Below are positions 1-9,482 of a DNA stretch of 64,000 nucleotides, in pieces. How positions within the stretch are numbered: the first letter of the stretch is position 1; every line of letters begins with the position of its first letter. This DNA is from Hyphodiscus hymeniophilus (Eukaryota > Ascomycota > Leotiomycetes > Helotiales > Hyphodiscaceae). Location of the stretch: contig VNKQ01000009.1 of NCBI GenBank assembly GCA_016508695.1, positions 1,798,001-1,862,000 on the forward strand, in the 5' to 3' direction. Below the pieces are notes generated by a model that was not told the DNA's origin, searched no databases, and was given only the letters and a program-made list of their open reading frames with translations. The position numbers were made by a program, and so were the translations under genes.

Positions 1-446
1 GCGCATTCTTCTCTCGGCTCGTCCCTTTCATCCCGATCTAGGAGAGCTACAAGTGTGGTTGATTTTTGCGCAAGGCAATTATTATTTGTAGACCTCACGT
101 GGTCCTTCATCACGTGTCGTGTATTAAGAAGACGGGAAGTCGTTTTCTCTTTGGTGATCTCAGACGATGGTTTTTCGATTTCGCTTCGGATGCGGTTGGT
201 AAGCATCGCCGCTCTGCTCAAGCGCTACCTTCTTCATCCTACCTACCTTAGGTTGCAGGTGCCTTTTACTCAAGTCGCTTGTTCTCGTGACTACTCAATT
301 ATGATTTATTTACTATTGGGTTTTATCGTGTATAAATTCTTAAGTCTATATGAACATATTAAAGGACGTCAAATCGGCTCCTGAAGAAATCAAATCAAAT
401 TCCTTAGAAAATATATTGCCGGCGACAACATCGTAGCCGTGCTGTT
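1..446. other. Left-edge non-coding stretch
   Basis: I see no credible coding exon. The two overlapping forward ORFs (about 109 and 61 codons) have no recognisable domain and composition typical of chance frames. The stretch lies upstream of a decayed HET-domain fragment, so it may be degraded gene sequence or intergenic DNA. Confidence 0.4.
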
Positions 447-836
447 ATGGTTGAACCACCTCCAGGGAGCACAGCCGGTCAGACCCGGCCGAAAGTGGAA
501 TCCATGGCATGGCATTGGTTGACGAACCCTCTGCATTTCTCATTCATCGACCTCAAAATGCACTTCCGAATTAGGAATTTCCACAGTATGGCCCATCTAG
601 GGATGCAGTTCTTGTCCAGTACCGTGCGTCTCCAGACCACGGATTCTAGGGATAGGGTGTACGGTATCCAAGGAATATGTCCCACGGGGATCGAGGAAGG
701 TCATGCAAAAGACACGAAGGATGTCTATGCAGACGTAGCCAGGAAGTGGATTGAGGCCGACAAGTCTTCCTGCTGCTTTGTCGAGGAGTCGGTCTCCAAC
801 CACAGTGGACTGCAAGCAAGACAACGATTGCAGTAA
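447..836 (+). pseudogene. Relic of a heterokaryon-incompatibility (HET) domain protein
   Basis: The 129-codon reading frame carries the stretch TTDSRDRVYGIQGI, then a gap, then KDVYADVARKWIEAD. This matches the conserved block after the HET core in fungal HET proteins (ATDPRDKVYALLGLA, then a VYTDVARYLIE-like segment). What is seen is only this block, at about residues 63-106. The upstream HET motifs (the YxALSYxWG type) are not found in any frame to the left, and the frame stops soon after. HET proteins trigger cell death after fusion of incompatible hyphae, and fungal genomes contain many decayed copies. I infer a truncated pseudogene. A short real gene is possible but less likely. Confidence 0.45.
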
Positions 837-877
837 TAGAATAGAGATATTCCTGTTGTGCTGATTCAACTTCGGCT

Positions 878-1806
878 CTAATTTCCGGGTAGCTGAGCAA
901 CTGGATGACAACCATGCAGCTCAGCTGGAGGCACCTCCAACTCTCCTATATGCTCCCTGATATACGCCTCTTCGGCGGACTTTGCTGCCGTTATATATAA
1001 GGGGACTGCGGGTTGAGCTAGTCGTTTCCTTCGTTTGTATATGATAGTTCCGAGCACGAGTGCAGCAATAAGGGCGAATCCTCCAATAGAAGTACCAATT
1101 GCAGCCGATATACCAGTCGAGAGCCGGCTACGAGTAACTGCTGGACTTGTAGGAGATGTGGTCGGAAGGGAGGAAGTGGCGGAAGAGGAAAGAAGGGAGG
1201 AAGTTGTGGAAGAGGAAGGAAAGGACATCGTAGATATCTGAGTGTTACTCGCGGATGCCCAAAGTGGAGTCTGTAGGAAAGTCAGTCTCTCATACACCAA
1301 TGGTTACTGATGAGATTACGCACAACTACCGAGGAGTAACTCGTATCATCGATTGTACCGAGTTGGAGAAACGAAAAACTTTGCGTGTCCTGCTGGATCG
1401 AGATGTTCGAAGTCATCACCATTAACGAGCTACTGTCAACATCTAAATGCCACGCCGTTCCATTTGCTGCGTTCGTGAAGAAAAACGTGCCATCCCCCCA
1501 AGGACCTATGTGCCAGAACATTGAGTCGTCCGCTTGCACAGCGTTGACCATGATTGGGACCAACCCCTTTTCGTTCTGTCCAATAGCTACACCCAGGTAG
1601 CCTTCTGATCCGGAAGCTCTGGTGCGCAAGACGTAGACTGAGGAATTGAAGGGAAAGATTTGCCATTGTTCTTCGGGGTCGCTGGTGTTTGTAACTTGGA
1701 AAAACACCGAGCCTTTGCCTGCATCGAAGAGTGGGCTCCCATCCATCGATTGGCCTCCGGTCCCAAAAACGATTTGATAAAAGCGGTTCGTGTCGAAATT
1801 CGCCAT
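878..1806 (-). CDS. Lectin-like (ricin B type) single-pass membrane protein
   Basis: Two exons are read: about 1324-1806 and 878-1270. The intron is about 53 bp, with acceptor CAG next to 1270 and a phase-0 donor, most likely GTGCGT (alternative GTAGTT six bases upstream). The product is about 291 residues. The first exon encodes beta-trefoil-like repeats with W/Q pairs (EEQWQIFPF, MFWHIGPWG, NGTAWHLDV), as in fungal ricin-B-like proteins. The second encodes a Ser/Thr-rich stalk, one hydrophobic segment (AAIGTSIGGFALIAALVLG) and then KRRKR, so the C-terminus is predicted cytosolic. The first in-frame ATG starts MANFDTNRFYQ. A secreted N-terminus would be expected for a type I protein but is not found in frame (see the separate entry upstream). 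Function is unknown. Wall or glycan sensing is only a guess from the architecture. Confidence 0.6.
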
Positions 1807-2365
1807 CGCCGAGTTGAATGCCCGTAACGTGCTCGAAGGTTTTGCTCGTAGACAATCTCGGTATAGGATTAGAATGGATTGTCCCTTGATTGCAACCAAA
1901 TGCAGGTGATACGGATGAGTCGTATTCTAGAAGCCTTGCCCTCGTGATGGAAATAACCAAATTAGGTGAGGGAGAGGAAAATAAAGAGGAAAATTAGAGG
2001 CATCACGGTGTACCACAATGGTACTGTAGAGCCTCACGCGGGAGAGACGATATTTATAGCAGCCAACCATCTGCTGTGATTCAAGAATTTCAACAATATT
2101 GCGTTACACCAAGCGTCAACACAATTTGGGGGCTGATGCACGCGGAAATTTTTGCAGCACGAAAGGGAACGCAATTAGTTCCCAGCGCGGAAGACATCCT
2201 TCGACTGGGTACAACCGTACAAGTCGGTCAATCCTAGGTCGTCAATTTCCCTACTTAGAGACGCAGTATCCGAGTTCTACTGTCCCAGCCTTGCCTGGAC
2301 TTTTCCATCCACTGGACCAGCGTCGTAAACCATCTGTCCCTTGTTATATGTAAAGGGTTCCGCCG
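1807..2365. other. Intergenic; possible broken signal-peptide exon
   Basis: On the minus strand, an ATG at 2003 opens a 13-codon hydrophobic frame (MPLIFLFIFLSLT) that ends at TAA (1962-1964). It resembles a signal peptide for the lectin-like gene downstream but no clean splice joins them. The rest, including the 300 bases beside the transporter's 3' end, shows nothing I can support. Confidence 0.3.
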
Positions 2366-3269
2366 CTATTCAATCCTATGTTCCCTTGCAGCATCGCCTA
2401 GCAAAGGATCTTGCTCTCCATCTGTAAATGCTTTCCCCTTCTGCCCTTTGTATAAACAGTAATGCTGTACCATAAATATGATATCAAAGAAGATGCTGAC
2501 ATTCCCAAGCATGAGCTTGACGGGATTGCCAGTAATTCCTGACCAGTCGCCTTGCAGGTATGAATCGATTCCCAACTGCATGATCGAGAGCACACCACCG
2601 GCAAAATCGAGGAGAATCTGCCAGATTGACCATCCATGTGTGGAACTATTCCGATAGTTCGTGAGAACCTGGGGCATGTATTTCACCAACGTAATGATGA
2701 GTTTAACGTAGGACGTGGCGTAGACCTGCGTCAAACATTAACCACCCCTCCCTGTCATCTTTTGGGGGAACACAAACCACGTCAATCCAAGCCCATCCCA
2801 CTTCGGGATCCTCATCATGCTTTGCGGCTACAATAATGGCTATAATCGCAACGCCAATTAAACTCCCAGCCAGGAGGCCTAATATACTCCTGCTAACCCT
2901 CGCACCCGCACCTCTCTTTCCCCTCTTATCAAATCCCCAAATGGCAGGTGAGAACTGTGACAGAGTGATGCCGGAGATGATGATCGCATGCCCGGCGAAT
3001 GCCAAATCGTTGAACTGGACCGTAGGGGTGAGACCATGGTGTCGAAGAGCATATTCTCTGCGGACTCGCGGCGAGTAGAGGAAAGCTGCGTTCGAAACGA
3101 AGTATGCGATGAACCCTAGGACGTTGATGGCGGGGAAGTCGATGGTCGTTCCGCTCGTGGATTTTCTGCGGAAGTTGAGAATGGGTTGAGGGTAGAAGCT
3201 GAGGGACCAGCAGATGGTGTAGACCCAGCCAAACAGTTCCGAGACGACGGAGAGGAGTGAAGCTGCCAT
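2366..3269 (-). CDS. Cystinosin-family lysosomal/vacuolar cystine transporter
   Basis: Two exons, 2778-3269 and 2366-2725, are joined across a 52-bp phase-0 intron (donor GTTTGT, acceptor GCAG), giving 283 residues. Seven hydrophobic segments are visible. There are two PQ-loop signatures, FYPQPILNF followed by RRKSTSG near residue 26 and YMPQVLTNY followed by RNSSTHGWS near residue 180. The second repeat (SYVKLIITLVKYMPQ, then WQILLDFAGG) is the diagnostic cystinosin segment. Family members export cystine from the lysosome or vacuole with protons. The ATG at 3269 opens directly into MAASLLSVVSELFGWVYT, as in homologues. The tail DPLLGD is a dileucine-like acidic motif that could direct vacuolar sorting. 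It is convergent with nothing nearby and transcribed away from the F-box-like gene. Identification as the family is firm; the substrate is inferred. Confidence 0.88.
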
Positions 3270-3541
3270 ATTCGGCAGCGGCGCTTTGTCAAGGCATGAG
3301 GTGGTGAGAGCGAATGTTTGCGGATTGAGGGATGTGGTCCGTAGCCTGTAGGTAAGTTATTCGCAAGGCACGTGGTGAATTGCGGAATTTAAACTTATCC
3401 GAACCCCTGTCACTTCTTATCGGAGCGCGTGCCATCTCCTCTTTGTCCAACATCGTGCAACCCTCAATTTCTACACTCACTCACTACCTCATTACCCATC
3501 GTCCGCTTCGTAGCTTTTTTATTAAGATCTGCAGCCCCGCA

Positions 3542-4171
3542 ATGGCAAGCTGTTTATTGCTCGACCTCCCAGGAGAGATTCGCAACCAGATCTACTCACA
3601 TCTGCTTATCCTCCCTTCACACTCAACTCCAACGACCCTCAAACATCACCCCATATACCCGCAAATCCTCCACACCTGCCAAAAGATTTACGAAGAAGCC
3701 CGGCAGATCCTATACGGCTACAATGTTTTCATCGCACACCCTAATCTTCTCTCTGGTATGCCTCGATTACGAAAGTCCTTCGTAGCCTTCAGCAGTCCCA
3801 ACTTGATCACGATGATCAGACGATACTACATCCTTGTACGACTCGATTGTGATCCAAATTTTACAGCGAAGAAGGTACAAGAGGCATTCACTGGTGTGGA
3901 CGAATTGACCTTGGAGGTCTTCCAGGCGCAATTTGGCGGCTCGGAGAATCAGGTGTTGAAGCTGTTTGAGGGAATAAGAGGGGTGAAGAAGGCAAGGATC
4001 TATGGTAGTGTCACCGCCTTTCCGGACTACGCGGGTTGGTTGGAAAGAGCTATGATGACGACTGAAGGGACTCCTTTACCTATACTTGGAGAAGAAGATA
4101 AGACTAGTGTAAGACCCTATGATATCTGGATTGTCCGTGGAAACTTGGCATCGAAAGGGAACTGTGGCTAA
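3542..4171 (+). CDS. F-box-like / 2EXR-type fungal protein
   Basis: A single exon encodes 209 residues from the ATG at 3542. The frame is open further upstream to 3380, but the internal start puts the characteristic opening LLDLPGEIRNQIYSHLL at residue 5. Together with PQILHTCQKIYEEARQILYG around residue 38 this is the pattern of fungal F-box-like or 2EXR proteins, where a short helical motif is followed by 'C+xIYxEAxxxLY'. Such proteins are numerous in ascomycetes, and most have no known partner. The remaining 140 residues show no catalytic motif. It is divergent from the cystinosin gene, with about 270 bases between the two starts. The family is supported by motif only; the function is unknown. 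Confidence 0.7.
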   Translation: MASCLLLDLPGEIRNQIYSHLLILPSHSTPTTLKHHPIYPQILHTCQKIYEEARQILYGYNVFIAHPNLLSGMPRLRKSFVAFSSPNLITMIRRYYILVRLDCDPNFTAKKVQEAFTGVDELTLEVFQAQFGGSENQVLKLFEGIRGVKKARIYGSVTAFPDYAGWLERAMMTTEGTPLPILGEEDKTSVRPYDIWIVRGNLASKGNCG

Positions 4172-5860
4172 ATGTTTCATAGCACGGCGGCCGTTGAACT
4201 TATGGTCTAAGTTCTCAGTTCTAAGTTTTATGGTCTACAGCAGATTCTTCGTTTCAATCGCTTCTGCTACCCGCCATATTCCACAGCGGACGTTCAAATC
4301 AACACGGCCGGCTTGTGAAAGTATTGTCATATGAGAATAACAGCACATGTCGGGGGACGCCAAGTCAAGCATAAAACATGCCAGCGATATTACCAGACGA
4401 CTGGTGTCAAGCGCGAGAGCAGCTTGGCCGGAATGCTTCTACACCTGTCGGACTTCCGACGCATATCCAGCGCACACACGCTTTGTTTCCAGCTGCATTC
4501 ATGGTATCTTCCCCCAAATACTCCTGCTGGGTGTCTACGCCTGAAACGGATTAACGGCGGATTTATTTGGGCCAGTCCGGCGGTCAATGAGTTCACTGAG
4601 GGCTCTATCCTGAAGTTTGGCTGGCCAAGGGGTGATTCCTTCTAGTCTTGACCACCAAAATACTAGGCTTAGGCCAGTCTCTGGTGAAGAGAAACCGAGG
4701 TTCAGCCACTTCTAACCCAGCACTCTTCACTCAGTGCATTGATGCCTCGACCATTTGGCATCTTGGTACCGACGTTCTTACATCTCATTGGCGAGAGAGC
4801 TTGGAACATCTTGAGCTTCTGGTGCAAAGGGGGGATCCACCCGCCCAGGTTGAAGAATGTGGACTTGAGCGGGGACAAAGCGAAGTTAGTTGATCCTTCC
4901 AGACGAGAGAAACAAAACCACTCTTCGTTCGGATATTACGAAAACTTTGCGAAAATGAGTTATCGTGCAGGCGCCCAGACGACCTCAACAACTGTTGCCT
5001 TTCTGTGAATAACTCAACTCGGTTGTTGCAGCCATTTGGCCTCACAAATGTCATTAACCATGGACTCTACACAATAGATTCAAAGCAGGGCGCATCACAC
5101 GGCTGTGCTATAGCCGAGGTGGTTATGATCTTTGTCCTAAGGGGCTGGGGGGAGAGATGGTTGCTTCGTTATGTCTGAGAAAAGTGGCTTGCTTGCTGTA
5201 TTGGAAAGGGTCCTGTCTATGCACCTGCCCTGGCAATATATGTTCATTATTCAGACTTTGCTTTGATGAATCAAGGGAATTAACGAGATCTTTGATTCAT
5301 TGTTCCTTGGTTCTGGCAACAACCAGATTTTCCTACCTTTTCTTTTGATTTCTCTTCTGGTACGAGTACTATCAATGTCCCATTGGACAGGAATCTTCAT
5401 GTATGGTATGCGTGATACCGTAGCCTTTGTAGCAACATCCTTGTAATTATCCCAGATATCAAACGGAATTTTTTTGGACACACATCTGTGAACATGCTTC
5501 TAATTACCTAAATATCAAACAGGATCTACTCTAGACACTTCTCTGTGCTCGTCTTTTCTACTGTCCGTCACCGTAACGCCATCCAGGCCCACCGAAATCG
5601 GGGTCGGATGCCAGCCCTATACTCTGGCATTGACCACGAGCTAACTTCGGGAGATCCATATTTGCTACTAGTAAGTGGAATATTGGCTCGTTTCTTATAC
5701 TGACGGAAGGATTATGTGAATTCTTTACGCTGAGGGCAAGCGACTCCCTGCGCTCATTGGCGCTAGTGATGCGGAGCGAGGGCGATCACGTGGGCGGCCC
5801 ACACTCAAGCATTTTCCGCCTTGCTCTCGGAAATTTTCTCTCTTGCTTTCCTAAGGTACA
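4172..5860. other. Intergenic region, about 1.7 kb
   Basis: Several ORFs of 60-105 codons occur on both strands, none with a recognisable domain or a splice-linked partner. From about 5860 the sequence becomes CAA-rich (5864-5925) and runs into AAGTGCGTAAGT at 5949, which looks like a transcribed leader with a splice donor for the gene further right. Confidence 0.4.
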
Positions 5861-6039
5861 AAACAATCAACAACAATATCAAGCAGTTCTCACAAGGATC
5901 TTTCAACAACAGAACACCATTGCATTGTCGAGCTTGCTAGACATTTCAAAGTGCGTAAGTACTCCATCCCCCTTTTCATCCATTTCCTCTTTGGGCTCGC
6001 TAGACGCGGCCCCTCCCGTCAATCTCGCTTGAGGTGAGA

Positions 6040-7375
6040 CCTTGGCAGCACTTCGGGCAATCTTTTACTGGACCGCTAGGACAGCTTGTGGACTCCCCTT
6101 CGCTTCCCTTTCACAACCGAGAATCTACAAACCACTCAACTGTCACATTGCTGGATTTGGATCTGGCAAAGGTGAGTGCGTCTTTGGCATTACTTTTGGA
6201 ACAATCTTTTCCTGGACAGTTTGTGGACCCTTGCTCACCTTTCTTATACATCTGAGAATCTGTAAGTCATCTGAGCGTTACTTTGCTACATTTGGCACAG
6301 GTGAGTATGTCTGTAGTAATACCTCGGAAAAGCTTCTGAGTGGACAGCCTGTGGCCCCACCTTCCCCTCCTTTCATATCCGAGATTCTACAAGTCATTCT
6401 TGCTGGATCTGGTTGTGGCCCCACCTTCGCCTCCTTTCCACATCCGAGAACCTACAAGTCACTCAACTCCCCCTCGCTTCTCTTTTACATCCGAAAACTT
6501 ACAATGGAAGTTACTCAACCGTCACTTTGCTGAGTTTGGCTTGGACCCATACCCACTTCCTTTTCACAACCGAGATCTTACAAGTTACTCAATTCCCCCT
6601 CGCTTCTCTTTCACTACTGAGTTCCTACAAGTTACTCAACCGTCACTGTACTAAGTTCGGCTTGTGGACTCCCCTTCACTTCCCTTTTACAACCGAGATT
6701 CTACAAGTCAGTAAATTCACTGAACCGTTACTTTGCTGAGCTCAGGTTGTGGACTTCCCTTTGCTTCCCTTTTACTTCCAAGCTCCTACAAGTCACTCAA
6801 CAGTCACTTTGCTGAGCTCGGCTTGTAGACACCCCTTTGCTTCCCTTTCACTTCCCAGGTCCTACAAGTCACTCAGCCGTCACTTTACTACTAAGTTCGC
6901 CTTGGATCTATACTCGCCTTCTTCTCACATCTGAGGACCTACATGTCAATCAACCGTCACTTTGCTGAGCTTGGCTTGTGGACCCTCCTTCGCTTCCCAG
7001 GCCTCCCTTTCACAAACGAGATTCTACAAGTCACTTAACCGTCAAATTCTAAGCTCGGCTTGTGGACTCCCCTTCGCTTCCCAGGCCTCCTTTTCACAGC
7101 CGAGGATTTACAAGTCACTTCGATCACTTTGCTGAGCTCGGCTTGTGGACTCCCCTTCGCTTCCCAGGCCTCCTTTTCACAGCCGAGGATTTACAAGTCA
7201 CTTCGATCACTTTGCTGAGCTCGGCTTGTGGACTCCCCTTCGCTTCCCAGGCCTCCTTTTCACAGCCGAGGATTTACAAGTCACTTCAATCACTTTGCTA
7301 AGTTCGACTTAGACCCATATTCGCCTCCATTTCACAACCGAGATTCTACAGGACTTTCGACCATCACTGAAATTG
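6040..7375 (+). repeat. Degenerate tandem repeat array with splice-like joints
   Basis: About 16 imperfect copies of a unit of roughly 70-130 bp are present. The shared core reads like CTACAAGTCACTCAACCGTC, then ACTTTGCTGAGCTCGGCTTG, then TGGACTCCCCTTCGC. The rightmost copies are nearly identical with an 83-bp period (GCTTGTGGAC at 7058, 7141 and 7224), so amplification there is recent. Older copies at the left keep AG|GTGAGTG-type donors (6168-6176 and 6299-6307), and the final copy has CTACAG at 7346-7351. The ancestral unit may therefore have been a mini-exon plus intron in the leader of the gene beginning at 7496. No long reading frame with family similarity crosses it. Confidence 0.75.
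7058..7306 (+). repeat. Three near-identical 83-bp minisatellite units
   Basis: The right part of the array contains three consecutive units starting at 7058, 7141 and 7224 that differ by only a few bases. Each has a short palindromic GAGCTC beside GGCTTGTGGAC. An exact 83-bp period with such low divergence indicates recent expansion by slippage or unequal exchange, compared with the much older units to the left. Confidence 0.85.
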
Positions 7376-7495
7376 TATTGAACGCTTGCCAATTCTTGAA
7401 AGCTTACAACTTCCTCTGAACATCAAACTCATACATGTGTCGCAGGACTTTAATACTTGCACCAACTGGTTTCGATCTCGCTTTTAGACACAAAC

Positions 7496-8327
7496 ATGGC
7501 ACCCCGAGGAGTAAGCTCTTTCAATCCTGCTCCTTAATCAATCCTGGCTATGCTTACATTTTGTTTAGACCCGCTCACGGGCTATTCCCATTTCGAGCCG
7601 TTGCCACTCAACCCCTATTTTGGCACCACCGAGACCCAGTCCCCGCCCTCAAATCCCAACCGTCCATCCGATCCCAATCGTCCATCCGACCCCTATTTTG
7701 GCACCACCGAGACCGAGTCGCCGCCCTCAAATCCCAACCGTCCATCCGATTCCAATCGTCCATCCGACTCCATCCGTCCATCAGAATGAATGCAACTGCA
7801 TCGAAATTATGGCTTCACACATCAAGGAATTAGTCAACTCCTTGATAAGCATAACTCCAGGCGTTGTGCCTGAAGAACCAGCCATTGACCACACCTTTTG
7901 TGCCGGCAACGCACCTTGCGTTAAGCCTGTCCGAATAGCTTTCAGGGTGATTAAACAGTTCGTGGACCGAACTTCATTCGCTGCAAAATTTATTTTTCAG
8001 GACGAAGTAGACGAGACCTTCGTCAAAATGGGGATCGAGATCTTGAAGGAGAGATTCGAGTTCGGACTTCCTGCCCCAAGTTGCTATCCGCTAAGCCAGC
8101 ACTATCGTACTTTGGCTGAGGACGACACGTTTGAGATGACTTCGATTTGGAGATTCGTTGCCAAGCGGAAGGATGACGAATTCTACAAAGCAATTCTCGA
8201 AGGCGATCTTGGCGTTGCACGTTCCATTTGGGTAGAGAGTCGGTCAAAGGATTGGGAGCTCCTTTCGACGATGATCGACAAGTGGGAGGAAGCGACGAAG
8301 GGTTATCTAAGACACGTTCGCGGATAA
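7496..8327 (+). CDS. Orphan protein with two 26-residue Pro-rich repeats
   Basis: Exon 1 (7496-7510) encodes MAPRG. Donor GTAAGC and acceptor TTTAG (7564-7568) join it in phase 0 to exon 2 at 7569. The predicted product is about 257 residues. Residues about 20-72 hold two tandem copies of a 26-residue Pro/Ile/His-rich unit (ILAPPRPS, then RPQIPTVHPIPIVHP). The rest is a globular-looking charged domain with no family I recognise (SLISITPGVVPEEP, then FYKAILEGDLGVARSIW). The frame ends at TAA (8325-8327) but continues open in the same frame for a further 95 codons. The gene sits directly behind the tandem array, which may be its transcribed leader. Both the start exon and the stop need transcript support. 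No function can be offered. Confidence 0.5.
7612..7767 (+). repeat. Tandem 78-bp coding repeat (2 copies)
   Basis: Copy 1 begins at 7612 and copy 2 at 7690, each opening with CCCCTATTTTGGCACCACCG. The 78-bp period is exactly 26 codons, so duplication preserves the frame of the surrounding gene. The copies differ by only a few bases. A partial third sub-unit (CCATCC/GTCCATC motif) follows. Confidence 0.85.
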
Positions 8328-8615
8328 TGGCTGGAAAGACGAGAATTTTATGTATCGGCCTGGGATATGCAACAGTGGAAGGAAGGCACAAAGGGGTTTC
8401 TCAGAGATGCTCGTGCGCGCGGAATGGTCGCTTGTCGGTGGGAAGTGGCTGAGAGCGGATATTATGGCTTTGGAGAATTCATTTTATGTATGATATGGCT
8501 GGCAGTGGACAGGAACATGCCAGAGAGCGTGGTCCTGACTTTTGTGATTTCAGCGGCAATGGCTCTGCGATATCATGAGCGGTGTTTTTGCGGTCTCCAT
8601 TCCGAGATACCCTAG
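8328..8615 (+). other. In-frame continuation of the orphan gene beyond TAA
   Basis: The frame after the TAA runs open for 95 codons to TAG at 8613-8615. It contains WKEGTKGFLRDARARG, which resembles WEEATKGYLRHVRG just before the stop, as if a segment of about 36-40 residues were duplicated. It also has a hydrophobic stretch (FGEFILCMIWLAVD). No intron of normal size removes the stop. A nonsense mutation, stop readthrough or an assembly error are the options. Confidence 0.4.
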
Positions 8616-9482
8616 AACTCTATGGCGCTTTGGCTGTGCCTATAGCGGGCTGGAAATAATTAAATTCATTGCAGAATCTCGATGGCTAGAATAGTTGCTA
8701 ATAGCTCTCGAGCATACAAGCCTACACTAATCAGCATCAGATCAGCATTCACTTGCCATCCTCCTGACAAATTGAAAGTGTAGCCTCAGACACCTTAATC
8801 ATGTGTAGGGGTAACTGGTACTGCCCAGCTCTCTCCCTTCAGACTCACCCCCGTGTATCCTCTCTTGGGTCAGAGGGTCAATCTATCTCCTCTTGTCACA
8901 TTTTCCACAGCCATCTCCCAATCTTTCCAAGCAGCACCCATCCCCCAATGCGGCTTGTGGGTTTTATCGGTTACTACAGCGGGCCTGCAGAAAGAAGATT
9001 AGTACACATCTATGGTATTCGGTCGTGGAAAACACAAATGTACCTGCTCTGTTTGATGATTGCTGTAAGAAGAGACACCCAGCCATAATCCAAATCCCCT
9101 AGCAGCTTTCTAGCAACTGTAGCTCCGATTTTGTCATTTTCCAACAGCAACGCTCAAGATCCCTTTGACATTCTATTGCTTCATTCCACCACGTTTTCAT
9201 TATTCTGCTGAACATACTCCTCGCCGATTCATCTGTTTCGAAAGTCGTGTTGTAGTCCCAGATCCAGCTTGCACGACTTGTAGTGAGTTAAAGGATTCAA
9301 AAATCTCTGGCACTATAACAGTCGTAGCCTGAAATGAACAAACCAAAACGTTTAATGCCACATTCATAATCCCCAGAGACAAGCAGGGAAGACATGCTCA
9401 CCCTAAGACAACAGACCAACAACTGAAAAATGGCTGAGCCATTGCTTGTGAGTGTATGACAAGTACCATTCCATATATAGAG
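8616..9482. other. Intergenic, no supported feature
   Basis: Only short ORFs (under 100 codons) without domain signals are seen on either strand. The right end is 3' flank of the two-TM protein gene on the minus strand. Confidence 0.4.

Noticed and set aside
4331..5054. Overlapping ORFs of 80-104 codons between the F-box-like gene and the tandem array
   Set aside because: No domain, no splice consistency, and frames overlap on both strands.
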